From NCBI RefSeq assembly GCF_900141845.1, contig NZ_FQZB01000019.1, forward strand, positions 17,933 to 81,932: a stretch of 64,000 nt of DNA, read 5' to 3'. Positions 28,595 through 38,128 of this stretch are shown in pieces. Source of the stretch: Clostridium cavendishii DSM 21758 (GTDB lineage Bacteria > Bacillota > Clostridia > Clostridiales > Clostridiaceae). Both the position numbers and the translations under genes were made by a program. The first letter of the stretch is position 1; each line of letters opens with the position of its first letter. The notes beneath the pieces were generated by a model that was given only the letters and a program-made list of their open reading frames with translations, ran no database searches and was not told the origin of the DNA.

Positions 28595-30424
28595 TTACAT
28601 TTCAATTCTATTTTTTCCGCTACTTTTAGCTTTATATAATAACTTATCAACTTTTATAATAAATTCATCTAGTTCCTCATTTGTATATTTAGAAAAACCT
28701 ATACTAACTGTAATCTTCACTTCATTACCATCATCATTTTTAAGGCTTACCTCTTCAATAGTTCTTCTACAATCTTCTATTAAATTAAAAGCTTCAATTT
28801 CAGATTTATTTCTAATTACTAATATAAATTCTTCTCCACCAAATCTAATTAAAAAGTCGTTTTCTCCTATAATCCTTTTTATTTTATTACTTATAGTTTT
28901 AAGAATCTTATCACCAAATACATGTCCATAATTATCATTTATACTTTTAAAATTATCAACATCTATAACTGCCATATAAAATTCCTCTTTTGAATATATT
29001 AAACTTTTTAATAATGAATAACCATACCCCTTAGCATGCGCTTTAGTTAGATAATCTACCTTTACCATTTCCTCTAGTCTTTCTTCGCTTAACTTTCTCT
29101 TCCTCATTTCCGAAAATAACCTTTTTAAAACCAAACTTAAGGTTATCAAAAATACTATTAAAACTATTATGAAAAGATTTTTAAATGTATCTTTAAGTTC
29201 TATCTCTTTCTTCTCTTTATTTATTTCATTTATTTTTTGTGAATTTGAACTATTATTTATATCCATTGCCATACTGATAAGATTTTTTATATTTTGATTA
29301 GTTTCTTTTTCACTCATACTGTTCATGTATTGTTTATAATAATTAATATTTGCTTCTCTATTATTTTTTTCATTTAACTTTATTATTTTCTGACATAAAT
29401 CAGCTACATATACCCTCTCTTTATTATCTATATATAATTTAATTGCATTATTATAATATAATATAGAATTATCAAAATCATTTATCTTATCATAGTATTC
29501 ACCATAAAATTCATATATGCTAGCAAGATATTTTTTATTATTATTCTTTATAAAAAAACTTTCACCTGTCTTTAATTCTTCTAAAACATTATTAGTTTCA
29601 TTAGAATTTAACTTAGCCTCAATTATATCTATTATGATCCAATTGACTATGTCCGTTCCATTCTCTTTATCATATAAACTAGCATTTCTATATAGTTTAT
29701 CTGCATATTCTTTTTGTTTTTGTATATTTTTTTTCATAGTATAATATTTAAGTTTTGCTGTAGATACCTTTAATCTAGTATATACATCTAATTTTTCTTC
29801 ATCATATTTATTTAATTTATCTAAATATTCATCTGCTTTACTTATTACATTGTTATCTGAAAATATCTGCAAAAAATTATACGATATCATTATGTCTACG
29901 TCATCATCAGTATAATCTAATATAGCTTTTACATGTCCTGAATCATCGTTTAACAGCTCTATAGATTTATACAAAATAGACAATGCTTCCTTATAATTTT
30001 TATAATCCAAAAAATCATTAACCATATTTTTATACATAGAAAACAAAAAAGGTTTCCCATATTCACTACCTTTGTATTTTTCTTCTGCAAGCAAATAAAA
30101 TTCTTTTTGTTTGTATAAATCATCTTTTACTACATAACAATAATAAAGCATTTCACAAATTAAACCTTTATCCAAATCATTATTACTTTTAGCTAATTGC
30201 TTATTTAAAATCTCAATTTCCTTATCAGTGTCCTTTATTATAAATTTTTTTTGACTTTTTTTATATTCTGACTGCTTTTTATAAATCTTTTTTTCATCTT
30301 CTATCTTATTATAATATGTTACTTTGCTTATATTTTTAAAGAAAAAACTTATTACTAGTAAAATAATCAAGACACCTGTAAAGGATATCAGAAACAAAAA
30401 CTTTTTGCTACTTAGCTTTTTCAT
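28595..30424 (-). CDS. Membrane diguanylate cyclase with extracellular TPR-like sensor
   Basis: 609 aa from the ATG at 30424 (GGAGG upstream; an in-frame ATG at 30442 overlaps that site and has no ribosome site of its own). TM1 near the N terminus, about 370 residues of helical TPR-like repeats, TM2 about 405-425, and a GGDEF domain about 445-605 with active-site GGEEF near 529. The product-inhibition RxxD site is not visible in its place. It makes c-di-GMP in the cytosol. The sensor ligand is unknown. An HD-GYP/GGDEF protein is encoded next to it. Confidence 0.88.
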   Translation of the reverse strand: MKKLSSKKFLFLISFTGVLIILLVISFFFKNISKVTYYNKIEDEKKIYKKQSEYKKSQKKFIIKDTDKEIEILNKQLAKSNNDLDKGLICEMLYYCYVVKDDLYKQKEFYLLAEEKYKGSEYGKPFLFSMYKNMVNDFLDYKNYKEALSILYKSIELLNDDSGHVKAILDYTDDDVDIMISYNFLQIFSDNNVISKADEYLDKLNKYDEEKLDVYTRLKVSTAKLKYYTMKKNIQKQKEYADKLYRNASLYDKENGTDIVNWIIIDIIEAKLNSNETNNVLEELKTGESFFIKNNNKKYLASIYEFYGEYYDKINDFDNSILYYNNAIKLYIDNKERVYVADLCQKIIKLNEKNNREANINYYKQYMNSMSEKETNQNIKNLISMAMDINNSSNSQKINEINKEKKEIELKDTFKNLFIIVLIVFLITLSLVLKRLFSEMRKRKLSEERLEEMVKVDYLTKAHAKGYGYSLLKSLIYSKEEFYMAVIDVDNFKSINDNYGHVFGDKILKTISNKIKRIIGENDFLIRFGGEEFILVIRNKSEIEAFNLIEDCRRTIEEVSLKNDDGNEVKITVSIGFSKYTNEELDEFIIKVDKLLYKAKSSGKNRIEM

Positions 30425-30615
30425 GTGTAACTTGTCCTCCATATTAATAAAAATAAATATTATTTCACATCCTTTTTATTATACTATTAATTTTAATGTA
30501 AATAAATATTCAACTCGAATTGTTTTCTATCCATTTGTTTCCTAGTAAATAAAAGTATTATTATGTCGAAAAATAAGTTTGAAATACTACCCTCTTAATT
30601 CATAAATTTAAATAT

Positions 30616-30650
30616 AAAAAATAAGATTGTTATAAAAATTATAACAATCT
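30616..30650 (-). terminator. Terminator of the PAS-GGDEF-HD-GYP gene
   Basis: 12-bp perfect stem AGATTGTTATAA / TTATAACAATCT followed on the minus strand by TATTTTTTAT. Confidence 0.85.
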
Positions 30651-30664
30651 TTGCTTAAAGTACT

Positions 30665-32416
30665 TTATATTATATTTTTAATAAACACTTCTACTATCTC
30701 AGGATCAAATTGAGTTCCTGAACATCTCCTTAATTCCTTCATAGAATCTTCCTTGGAAATAGCCTTTTTATAAACTCTATCATTTGTCATAGCATCATAA
30801 GAATCTATTATTGAAATAATTCTAGAATTTATAGGTATTTGATTACCAGAAAGACCAAGAGGATATCCCTTTCCATCCCACCTTTCATGATGTGTTAGTA
30901 TTTGATTTGCTATATAAGCTAAATCTTGAGATGCTTGAGCTATTCTAAAACCTATTTCAGTATGAGTTTTCATAATTTCCATCTCTTCATATGTTAATTT
31001 ACCTGGTTTATTAAGTATAGTTTCTGGAATTCCTATTTTACCTATATCATGAAGAGATGCAAGTAAAGCTAGCTCATCTAACTGAGCAGTTGTAAAATTG
31101 TAATATTCACCCATGGTTATAGCATTTTCTACAAGTCTCATAGTATGCTTTTCAGTTTCTTCACTTTTTTCAGCTAAAGTCATTTGAAGTGAATCTATAA
31201 GTGATCCCCTAACACTTTTACTATGAACTAACTTTTGTCTATATACCTTATCTTCCGCTTCTTTAAGCATATCATTAATTGATTTATCTAAATTATATCT
31301 AGATGAAGTTCCAAGTGAAATACTTAGCGGTATTGGTTTATAGTTATAATTTTTACATGCTTTAAATATTTTCTTACAAATATTATTAGCTTCTGCTTCA
31401 TCTATATTAGGAAGTAAAATAGCAACTTCATCTCCACCCCATCTAAATATACTAGTATTACCATTAAATATTGCCTTAATAGTAGAAGCTATTGTTTTAA
31501 GATATTCATCTCCTTCTAAATGCCCTAAAGTATCATTAACTATTTTAAGACCGTTAACATCTCCCATAATTATACTAAGTGGCAAATACTGCTCTTGATT
31601 TAACCTTACTGCTTCTTTTTCAAAATAAGCTCGATTATAAAGCCCTGTAAGAGTATCAATGCAGCTGAGTTTTATAAGCTCTTCTTCCATCTTCATTTTA
31701 TTTGTAACATCTCTAGATACTCCTACTATTCCCCATGCCTCGCCTTCTTCATTAACAATTGGCACCTTTATACTTTCCATATATCTAATATCACCAGAAG
31801 AAGTTAAAAATTTAGCTTTAGTAAAAACTTCTACCTTATTTTTTATAATATCCTTATCCTTTTCCATAAAGGCTAACGCCTGCTCTTTATTTTCATGTAA
31901 TTCCACATCGTTTTTCCCTATAATATCTGTAATTCCCCTATCTAAAAAAGTCTTTTTAAAACTTAAATTTCCACCTAAATATCTACTCTCTGTATCTTTG
32001 TAGAAAATAACATCTGGTATAGTATTAATAATAGTGTCTAAAATGCCTTTTTGCTTGATTATTTCATCTTGATATTTTTTTTCTATAGTTATATCTCTTA
32101 ACGTTCCTAAAATAAACTTTACTTCACCATTCTCATCTATTATGGGGATTCTTTCAATTTCTAAGACCGCATTCTTAAATTTTCTTATTTTTTTCAGAGG
32201 TTTTTTATTTTTTATTACTTCTAAATCCTCCAAATAATGTACATTGGCTATATCGCTTGGAAAAATATTATGGACTGTTTTATCTATAAGATTATTTTTT
32301 CTAACCTTAAAAAAACTTAATAAACTTTTATTAGCAATTAAAAATCTGCCCTCCACATCTTTTAACCATACTGAAAATGATAAATTATCTAATATTATTT
32401 GTATCAGTTTTTCCAC
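30665..32416 (-). CDS. PAS-PAS-GGDEF-HD-GYP cyclic-di-GMP protein
   Basis: 583 aa, soluble. PAS 1-112 (with VWLKDVEGRFLIANK), PAS 124-240, GGDEF about 250-400 with the signature GGDEV at 327-331, HD-GYP about 405-580 with HD at 456-457, HHERWDGKGYP and GYP at 517-519. The HD-GYP half should break down c-di-GMP. The GGDEF half has Val in place of the final Phe, so it may be active or only bind GTP. GTG start eight bases after GGAGG. Confidence 0.9.
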   Translation of the reverse strand: MEKLIQIILDNLSFSVWLKDVEGRFLIANKSLLSFFKVRKNNLIDKTVHNIFPSDIANVHYLEDLEVIKNKKPLKKIRKFKNAVLEIERIPIIDENGEVKFILGTLRDITIEKKYQDEIIKQKGILDTIINTIPDVIFYKDTESRYLGGNLSFKKTFLDRGITDIIGKNDVELHENKEQALAFMEKDKDIIKNKVEVFTKAKFLTSSGDIRYMESIKVPIVNEEGEAWGIVGVSRDVTNKMKMEEELIKLSCIDTLTGLYNRAYFEKEAVRLNQEQYLPLSIIMGDVNGLKIVNDTLGHLEGDEYLKTIASTIKAIFNGNTSIFRWGGDEVAILLPNIDEAEANNICKKIFKACKNYNYKPIPLSISLGTSSRYNLDKSINDMLKEAEDKVYRQKLVHSKSVRGSLIDSLQMTLAEKSEETEKHTMRLVENAITMGEYYNFTTAQLDELALLASLHDIGKIGIPETILNKPGKLTYEEMEIMKTHTEIGFRIAQASQDLAYIANQILTHHERWDGKGYPLGLSGNQIPINSRIISIIDSYDAMTNDRVYKKAISKEDSMKELRRCSGTQFDPEIVEVFIKNII

Positions 32417-32507
32417 TTACAAATCCTCCCTTTAGCCTCGTACTATAATTACATTACAAATAACTATTATCCTTCTTGTATTTTACAGTTTTATACAAAA
32501 TGTAAAA

Positions 32508-33761
32508 TCATATTTTTATTAATACTATTTTAAAAGTTGTTCCCTTACCAACCTCACTAATAACCTCTATAAACCCATTATGTGCCTCTATAATAGATTT
32601 GCTTAAAGATAAGCCTATCCCTACTGAATCTCCCCCACTAGCTTTATAAAATCGTTTAAATATATTAGGTAAATCTTTCTCACTTATTCCTTCTCCATTA
32701 TCACTTATAATTATTTTAAAACTAACAGGTGTTTCCTCAGTACTGATACTTATCTCACCATCTTTAGAATGTTCTATACCATTTTTAATTATGTTTATTA
32801 TTGCCTCACTTAACCATTCATTATCATACCTATATTTAAGTTCACTATCTGAACATTCAAGTTTTAATTTAACATTACTTTTTTTAGCCATATTAGATAA
32901 AATATCTATACTCTCACCTATGGTTTCCTTCACATTATTTTCTTTAATATTAAACTTTATGGCTCCTGCATCTAGTTTAGCTAACTTTAAAAGGCTCTTT
33001 ATTAACCATTCCATTCTATTCAATTGCAATCTACTATTTTCTACAAATTTTATTCTATTTTCATTCGTTAAATTTTGTTTGTTTAAAATATCGTTAAATA
33101 TTATTAGTGATGCTAATGGAGTTTTTAATTGATGTGATATATCAGAAAGTAAATTAACTAAGAATTCTTTTTCTTTGTTTAAATCCCTTATTTGATTTTG
33201 TATTATAGTCCTCATTTCTTTAAAGCGATGAGCTAATTTTGCAAAGTCACCTTCAGAATTTTCATATATTGCTATATTGTAATCCCCTTCAAGCATAGAC
33301 TCCGATGCCTTAGCAAGGCTTCTTATCCTTATAAATATCCCCTCCAATTCTATATATTTAACAATTAATAAGATAGTAGTAAATATAAATACTATTACAG
33401 CAAAATCTCTGATTATTCCATAAAACACAGAACTTAAACCATGTATATGTTTAACCTCTAAACTTTCAGAATATCCATATTCTTTTAAAACTGCTCTACC
33501 TATATTTAAAGCCTCATTGTTTGGATCTTTAAAACTAAGCTTTACAAGCTCTGATTTCAATTCAGGTTTATCAATAATTATACTACCTATTAATCCCGCC
33601 TTATTTTCAATATAATTTTTCTCTAAAGATTTAAAGTTATATATAAGTGATAAATTCAATGCTAAAAAAAATATTATCTGTATAAAAATTAATTTTAAAA
33701 AACTTTTTTTTACTTCTGGATTATTAAAGGTCCTCAAATACATTTCTCTTGCTTTAACCAT
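32508..33761 (-). CDS. Sensor histidine kinase
   Basis: 417 aa. TM1 about 22-42, a short extracellular loop (about 43-118), TM2 about 119-136, HAMP-like region 137-190, HisKA with H210 (DISHQLKTPLAS), HATPase about 300-415 (EAIINIIKNGIEHS, DNGEGIS, SVGIGLSLSKSII). The small loop between helices is like kinases that watch envelope or cell-wall stress. It follows the regulator gene by 24 bp and belongs to that pair. No target transporter is adjacent. Confidence 0.88.
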   Translation of the reverse strand: MVKAREMYLRTFNNPEVKKSFLKLIFIQIIFFLALNLSLIYNFKSLEKNYIENKAGLIGSIIIDKPELKSELVKLSFKDPNNEALNIGRAVLKEYGYSESLEVKHIHGLSSVFYGIIRDFAVIVFIFTTILLIVKYIELEGIFIRIRSLAKASESMLEGDYNIAIYENSEGDFAKLAHRFKEMRTIIQNQIRDLNKEKEFLVNLLSDISHQLKTPLASLIIFNDILNKQNLTNENRIKFVENSRLQLNRMEWLIKSLLKLAKLDAGAIKFNIKENNVKETIGESIDILSNMAKKSNVKLKLECSDSELKYRYDNEWLSEAIINIIKNGIEHSKDGEISISTEETPVSFKIIISDNGEGISEKDLPNIFKRFYKASGGDSVGIGLSLSKSIIEAHNGFIEVISEVGKGTTFKIVLIKI

Positions 33762-33785
33762 AATACATACCTCTCTTTAATACTG

Positions 33786-34481
33786 TTATAGTTTTTGTAC
33801 TGGTATAGCCCAACTATAGCCAAGCCCTCTTTTAGTTGTTATATATTTAGGATTTGATGTATCTTCCTCTAATTTTTCCCTAAGTCTCTTAACATAAACT
33901 GATAATGTATTCTCGTCTACGTAAGCTCCTTCCCCTTCAAAAATCTCATTTAACAAACGTTCCTTAGATAATACTTCAGTTGCATTATTCATAAAAATTA
34001 ATAAAAGTTTATACTCTTGAGCTGTTAAACTTATCCTTTTATTATTTATGTTAATCTCCGCAGTAGCTGTGTTTATTTCAACATCTCCACTCTTTACTAA
34101 ATTACTATCAGAAACACTTTTCTTCGACCTCCTAAGTACTGCTCTTATTCTAGATAAAAGTTCTTTTACCCTAAAAGGCTTAGTTATATAATCATCTCCA
34201 CCCATATCAAGTCCAAGTACTATATTAACCTCTTCATCCAAAGCAGTTAAAAATATTACCGGAACCTCACTCTTACCTTTTATATATTTACAAACATCAT
34301 AACCATTTCCATCAGGCAAATTTATATCTAAAAGAACTAAATCAAAATTTTGCCCATCAAAGCACCTCTTAGCACCTTCACAGGTTCCCTCTCTAAAAAC
34401 CTCATATCCTTCATCAACTAATGAATATTCTATACCTAATGCTAATGCTTCATCATCTTCTATTAATAAAATCTTGCTCAT
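33786..34481 (-). CDS. OmpR/PhoB-family response regulator
   Basis: 231 aa. Receiver 1-118 with E8-D9-D10, D52 and K101-type KPF; winged-helix output about 130-228 (LTAQEYKLLLIFMN, ENTLSVYVKRLREKLE, ITTKRGLGYSW). First gene of the pair with the sensor kinase, presumably binding promoters elsewhere. GGAGG precedes the ATG. Confidence 0.92.
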   Translation of the reverse strand: MSKILLIEDDEALALGIEYSLVDEGYEVFREGTCEGAKRCFDGQNFDLVLLDINLPDGNGYDVCKYIKGKSEVPVIFLTALDEEVNIVLGLDMGGDDYITKPFRVKELLSRIRAVLRRSKKSVSDSNLVKSGDVEINTATAEININNKRISLTAQEYKLLLIFMNNATEVLSKERLLNEIFEGEGAYVDENTLSVYVKRLREKLEEDTSNPKYITTKRGLGYSWAIPVQKL

Positions 34482-34715
34482 AGTCCCTCCAATTTAAAAG
34501 ATTTCTATTCTATTATATCAAAATTTAAAGAGAATAAATATTATTTATTATGTAAATTATATAGAAATGTGGAGTTATATAAATTTAATATTAACTTATT
34601 TTATGTTTAATATAAATATAAATGTAAATTTAAAATTGTAACATATATAATGTAAAATACCTGAGATTTATATTAAACTAATAAAAATATTAATATATTT
34701 AAAGGAGATTTTTTT

Positions 34716-35132
34716 ATGAAACATATAATACCAAACATAGCGGTTAGAGATTGTAGCGCCGCCCTTGATTATTATAAGAATATTTTTTGTGCTGAAATAA
34801 AAAACATTCAATTTGGTGATAATAATCCTAATTTTAAGGGCCTTGAAGGTAAGATTGTTCATTCTGAACTTCATATAAATAATCATTGCATAATGTACTT
34901 TATAGATATGCTTACCGAAAATACAACAGGACCTAATCCTTCTGTGATTCTTGAACTTGAAAGTGAAGATGAACTTAATAGAATTTATAATGAACTAAGA
35001 GAAGATGCTACTATATTTTTTGAGCTTCAAAAAAACTTTTTAGGTGATTTTCATGCAGTACTTCGCGATAAATTTGGCGCACTTTGGGCTTTAAATTATT
35101 CTGAACACTGTTGTAAAAATAACCATTCATAA
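34716..35132 (+). CDS. VOC family protein, PhnB/glyoxalase-like
   Basis: 138 aa with the paired beta-alpha-beta-beta-beta layout of the vicinal oxygen chelate fold: IPNIAVRDCSAALDYYKNIFCAE, HSELHINNHCIMYFID, and a C-terminal DFHAVLRDKFGALWALN. This is the PhnB/3-demethylubiquinone-like branch. Reaction unknown. AAAGGAG precedes the ATG. Monocistronic. Confidence 0.82.
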   Translation: MKHIIPNIAVRDCSAALDYYKNIFCAEIKNIQFGDNNPNFKGLEGKIVHSELHINNHCIMYFIDMLTENTTGPNPSVILELESEDELNRIYNELREDATIFFELQKNFLGDFHAVLRDKFGALWALNYSEHCCKNNHS

Positions 35133-35139
35133 ATATATA

Positions 35140-35174
35140 AAAAGAGATTATCGAAAAATTCGATAATCTCTTTT
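35140..35174. terminator. Bidirectional terminator
   Basis: 16-bp perfect stem AAAAGAGATTATCGAA and its complement with a three-base loop, between the convergent VOC and TVP38 genes. Confidence 0.9.
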
Positions 35175-35183
35175 ATATATAAA

Positions 35184-35948
35184 TTATTTAACACTTTCAA
35201 GTTTTTTATAAATAAACTCCTTAAGAAAATAAGATCCTAATACTATAACTACTATTATAGTTGTTAATATTATAAGCATTTCTCTATTTCCTTCTGCTAT
35301 ATTTGCTCCGTAGTAACATGATAATATAACAGCTGGAAGTCTACCTATTGTTGAATATATTAAGAACTCTTTAATTTCTATTTTAGATAAACCACATACA
35401 AGTATAGATCCATCCTTTGGTATACCTGGTATTATATAAAGAAGAAATACTATAAGATTTATGTTATCTGATTGTAGTAATTTATTAAAATAATCTACAG
35501 CCTTTTTAGGTAAAAATCTATTAACTAATCCATGCCCATATTTTTTAGTAGCTATAAACAGCATAGCTCCACCTATGTCCATACCAACTATACAAAGTAT
35601 ACTTCCAAGAAAAGTTCCATAAGCATATCCTGCTGTAGTTTGAAAAACCTCTCCTGGTACAAAAAATATTATAACCTGACAAATTTGAAAAACTAAAACC
35701 ATAACCATGCCCCAAATCCCCTTACTTAAAAGGAATTCTTTGAGCTCATTTTTATTCTCCATAAGCATTTTCAAATGTTCTATATTTTGTCTAACTAAGT
35801 AAGTTATTATTACAGTGGCAATTATACTAAATACTGTAATTATTTTCATTTTATTTTTATTTATAAAGATAAACGCTTCATTAACTTTTATATTTTCAAA
35901 AAATTTATTTATACTTGTCGATATACTATAATTTTTATTTTGCCCCAT
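35184..35948 (-). CDS. TVP38/TMEM64 family membrane protein
   Basis: 254 aa, about six membrane helices. The family core runs from KGIWGMVMVLVFQICQVIIFF through PGEVFQTTAGYAYGTFLG to a PGIPKDGSILVCGLS segment typical of SNARE-associated (DedA-like) proteins. Lipid scrambling is the current general view of this superfamily; its role here is unknown. Monocistronic. Confidence 0.85.
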   Translation of the reverse strand: MGQNKNYSISTSINKFFENIKVNEAFIFINKNKMKIITVFSIIATVIITYLVRQNIEHLKMLMENKNELKEFLLSKGIWGMVMVLVFQICQVIIFFVPGEVFQTTAGYAYGTFLGSILCIVGMDIGGAMLFIATKKYGHGLVNRFLPKKAVDYFNKLLQSDNINLIVFLLYIIPGIPKDGSILVCGLSKIEIKEFLIYSTIGRLPAVILSCYYGANIAEGNREMLIILTTIIVVIVLGSYFLKEFIYKKLESVK

Positions 35949-36116
35949 TACATCACCCTTCTACTAATCTTTGCCACAATTCTAATTGTATCAAAAACTT
36001 CTTAAATTTATCCTAGTAGAATTCTTAAATTTTCCTTAATTAATTTGACATATTTTCTTAATTATTTAGTCATTAATTCATTATATAAAATATGAATCAT
36101 TTATTCAATAAAAATT

Positions 36117-36878
36117 TTAAAAAACTATTTGACTTTTATTATTTAATTTAATAATTTCTCCATCCACATCATATACAGCCTTTAAATTTCCAGAAGTTAT
36201 AACATCAATTGCCTCTCCAAAATCATAAATACAACCATTTTTCATAAGTATTACATTATCAGCATAATCTAATGTAAAATTTAAATCATGAAGAACACTT
36301 ATTATAGTTTTTCCATTCTTCTTTAATTCTTGAAGTTCTTTCAATACAATAATTTGATATTTTATGTCCAAATGTGAAATAGGTTCATCAAGTATTATAC
36401 AACTTGCATCTTGTGCAATAGCCCTAGCTAATATAACCCTTTGCCTCTCCCCTCCACTAATTTCTGTTACTAATTTATCCTTAAGATTATAAACCTCTAA
36501 TTTTTTCATAGCTTCATAGGCGGAAGCTATCTGCTCTTTACTTTCATTTTGAAAAACTCTAAGCCTATGACTATTTCCCATCATAACCACATCTAAGCAA
36601 GTAAATTCAAGTTCAATATATGTATTTTGAGGTACATAACTTATTTTACTAGCCATATACTTTGCATCTAATGCACTTATATTTTTACCTTCAAGTAATA
36701 TCTCACCCAATGTAGGCTCTAGTGCTTTTATAATATTTTTTAAAAGTGTACTCTTTCCACTACCATTAGGTCCAACTATAGCATAAAACTTTCCTTTATT
36801 AAAATTTATATTTATGTTTTGTAAAATTTTATTATGTTTGTGTCCATAATTGAGATTCCTAATATCTATAAATCCCAT
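36117..36878 (-). CDS. ABC transporter ATPase, cobalamin/iron-chelate type (BtuD-like)
   Basis: 253 aa. Walker A GPNGSGKSTLLKN, Q-loop VPQNTY, signature ISGGERQRVILARA, Walker B CIILDEPISHLD, H-loop VLHDLNFTLDYAD. Powers a FecCD-type importer. Last gene of the cobalamin block, 52 bp after the permease. Given the ten cobalamin genes ahead of it, corrinoid (cobinamide or B12) is the likely cargo; siderophore is the alternative. Confidence 0.88.
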   Translation of the reverse strand: MGFIDIRNLNYGHKHNKILQNININFNKGKFYAIVGPNGSGKSTLLKNIIKALEPTLGEILLEGKNISALDAKYMASKISYVPQNTYIELEFTCLDVVMMGNSHRLRVFQNESKEQIASAYEAMKKLEVYNLKDKLVTEISGGERQRVILARAIAQDASCIILDEPISHLDIKYQIIVLKELQELKKNGKTIISVLHDLNFTLDYADNVILMKNGCIYDFGEAIDVITSGNLKAVYDVDGEIIKLNNKSQIVF

Positions 36879-36930
36879 AGTTCCTCCCTAATATTTACTT
36901 ATACTATATTTATTAATAACCACTAATATG

Positions 36931-37929
36931 TTAAGATTTTTTCTTTTTCCACAATAAATATATAAAATAAGGCGCTCCAAAAAGACTTGTTACAGCTCCA
37001 ACTGGAAGTTCTGTAGGTGGCATAATACCTCTCGCTATAGTATCACAAATTATTAGAAATAATGCGCCAATTACAGCTGAAAATGGTATTACTTCCCTAT
37101 GATTAGCACCTACAATAATTCTTGCTATATGCGGAACTATAAGTCCAACAAAACCTATTATCCCACTTACTGAGACTATTACAGCTATCATTATAGAACT
37201 TAATATTATAAGTCTTTTCTTTATTTTCTCTGCATCTACACCTAATGTATAGCTTGCTTCATCTCCCATTGATATTATATTTAATGCCCTATAATTATAA
37301 TAATATATACCTACTATAACTATAATAATTGGTGCTACTATCATTATTTCTTTATATGATGCCGTATTAAAACTACCCATAGTCCAATAAATTATCCTTT
37401 CCATAGCCTCTCTTTTAAGTATCATTGAAATTGATATTAATGAAGACATAAGAAAATTTAGTGCTATACCTGCTAATAACAATGTAGTTGTAGGAATCTT
37501 ATTACCAACTCTTGCAATATTATAAACAATAAAAATAGTTAAGATTGCACCTACAAAAGCAAATCCACTAGTAAATATATCACCTCTTGCATCAAACCTA
37601 AATATTATTGAAATAGTTGCTCCAAGTGCTGCTCCAGATGATATTCCAAGAACATATGGGTCTGCCATAGGATTCTTAAAAATCCCTTGAAATGTTGCTC
37701 CAGTAACCGAAAGCCCTAGTCCCACAAATCCAGCTAAAATTATCCTTGGAAGCCTTATATCAAATATTATTTTTTCATATACAGAATCATAATTCAATGA
37801 AAATATTTTTGCTCCTATTAATTTAAAAACATCTATTGATGATATATTTGCTGCACCAACAGTTATTGAAAATACTGAAACTACTAATATACTTATTAGT
37901 AATAAAATAAAAAACTTTTTTTTCTTCAT
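36931..37929 (-). CDS. ABC transporter permease, FecCD/BtuC type
   Basis: 332 aa with about ten membrane helices. Family marks: RLPRIILAGFVGLGLSVTGATFQG, NPMADPYVLGISSGAALGA, GFVGLIVPHIARIIVG and PTELPVGAVTSLFGAPYF. AGGAG precedes the ATG. It is separated from the binding-protein gene by 199 bp holding hairpins that may lower its expression. Confidence 0.9.
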   Translation of the reverse strand: MKKKKFFILLLISILVVSVFSITVGAANISSIDVFKLIGAKIFSLNYDSVYEKIIFDIRLPRIILAGFVGLGLSVTGATFQGIFKNPMADPYVLGISSGAALGATISIIFRFDARGDIFTSGFAFVGAILTIFIVYNIARVGNKIPTTTLLLAGIALNFLMSSLISISMILKREAMERIIYWTMGSFNTASYKEIMIVAPIIIVIVGIYYYNYRALNIISMGDEASYTLGVDAEKIKKRLIILSSIMIAVIVSVSGIIGFVGLIVPHIARIIVGANHREVIPFSAVIGALFLIICDTIARGIMPPTELPVGAVTSLFGAPYFIYLLWKKKKS

Positions 37930-38014
37930 ATATTTCTCCTAATTAATAATCATTAACAAAGCAGCACTCCCTTGTTAATAATTACTAAACACTCCTTATG
38001 TTTAAACATATTAT

Positions 38015-38052
38015 AAGAGATAATAGGCTACTTTACCAGTCTATTATCTCTT
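38015..38052 (-). terminator. Intra-operon hairpin between binding protein and permease genes
   Basis: 12-bp perfect stem AAGAGATAATAG / CTATTATCTCTT with a 14-base loop; weak T tail. A second, smaller repeat (ATTAACAA / TTGTTAAT) lies at 37949-37976. Either partial terminators or mRNA-end protectors. Confidence 0.55.
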
Positions 38053-38128
38053 ATTTATATCCTTTGACTCTAAAAAATAGTAGATTGAGTATACATATAA
38101 ACTTTTCAAACTATTTTTTTACTAAATC

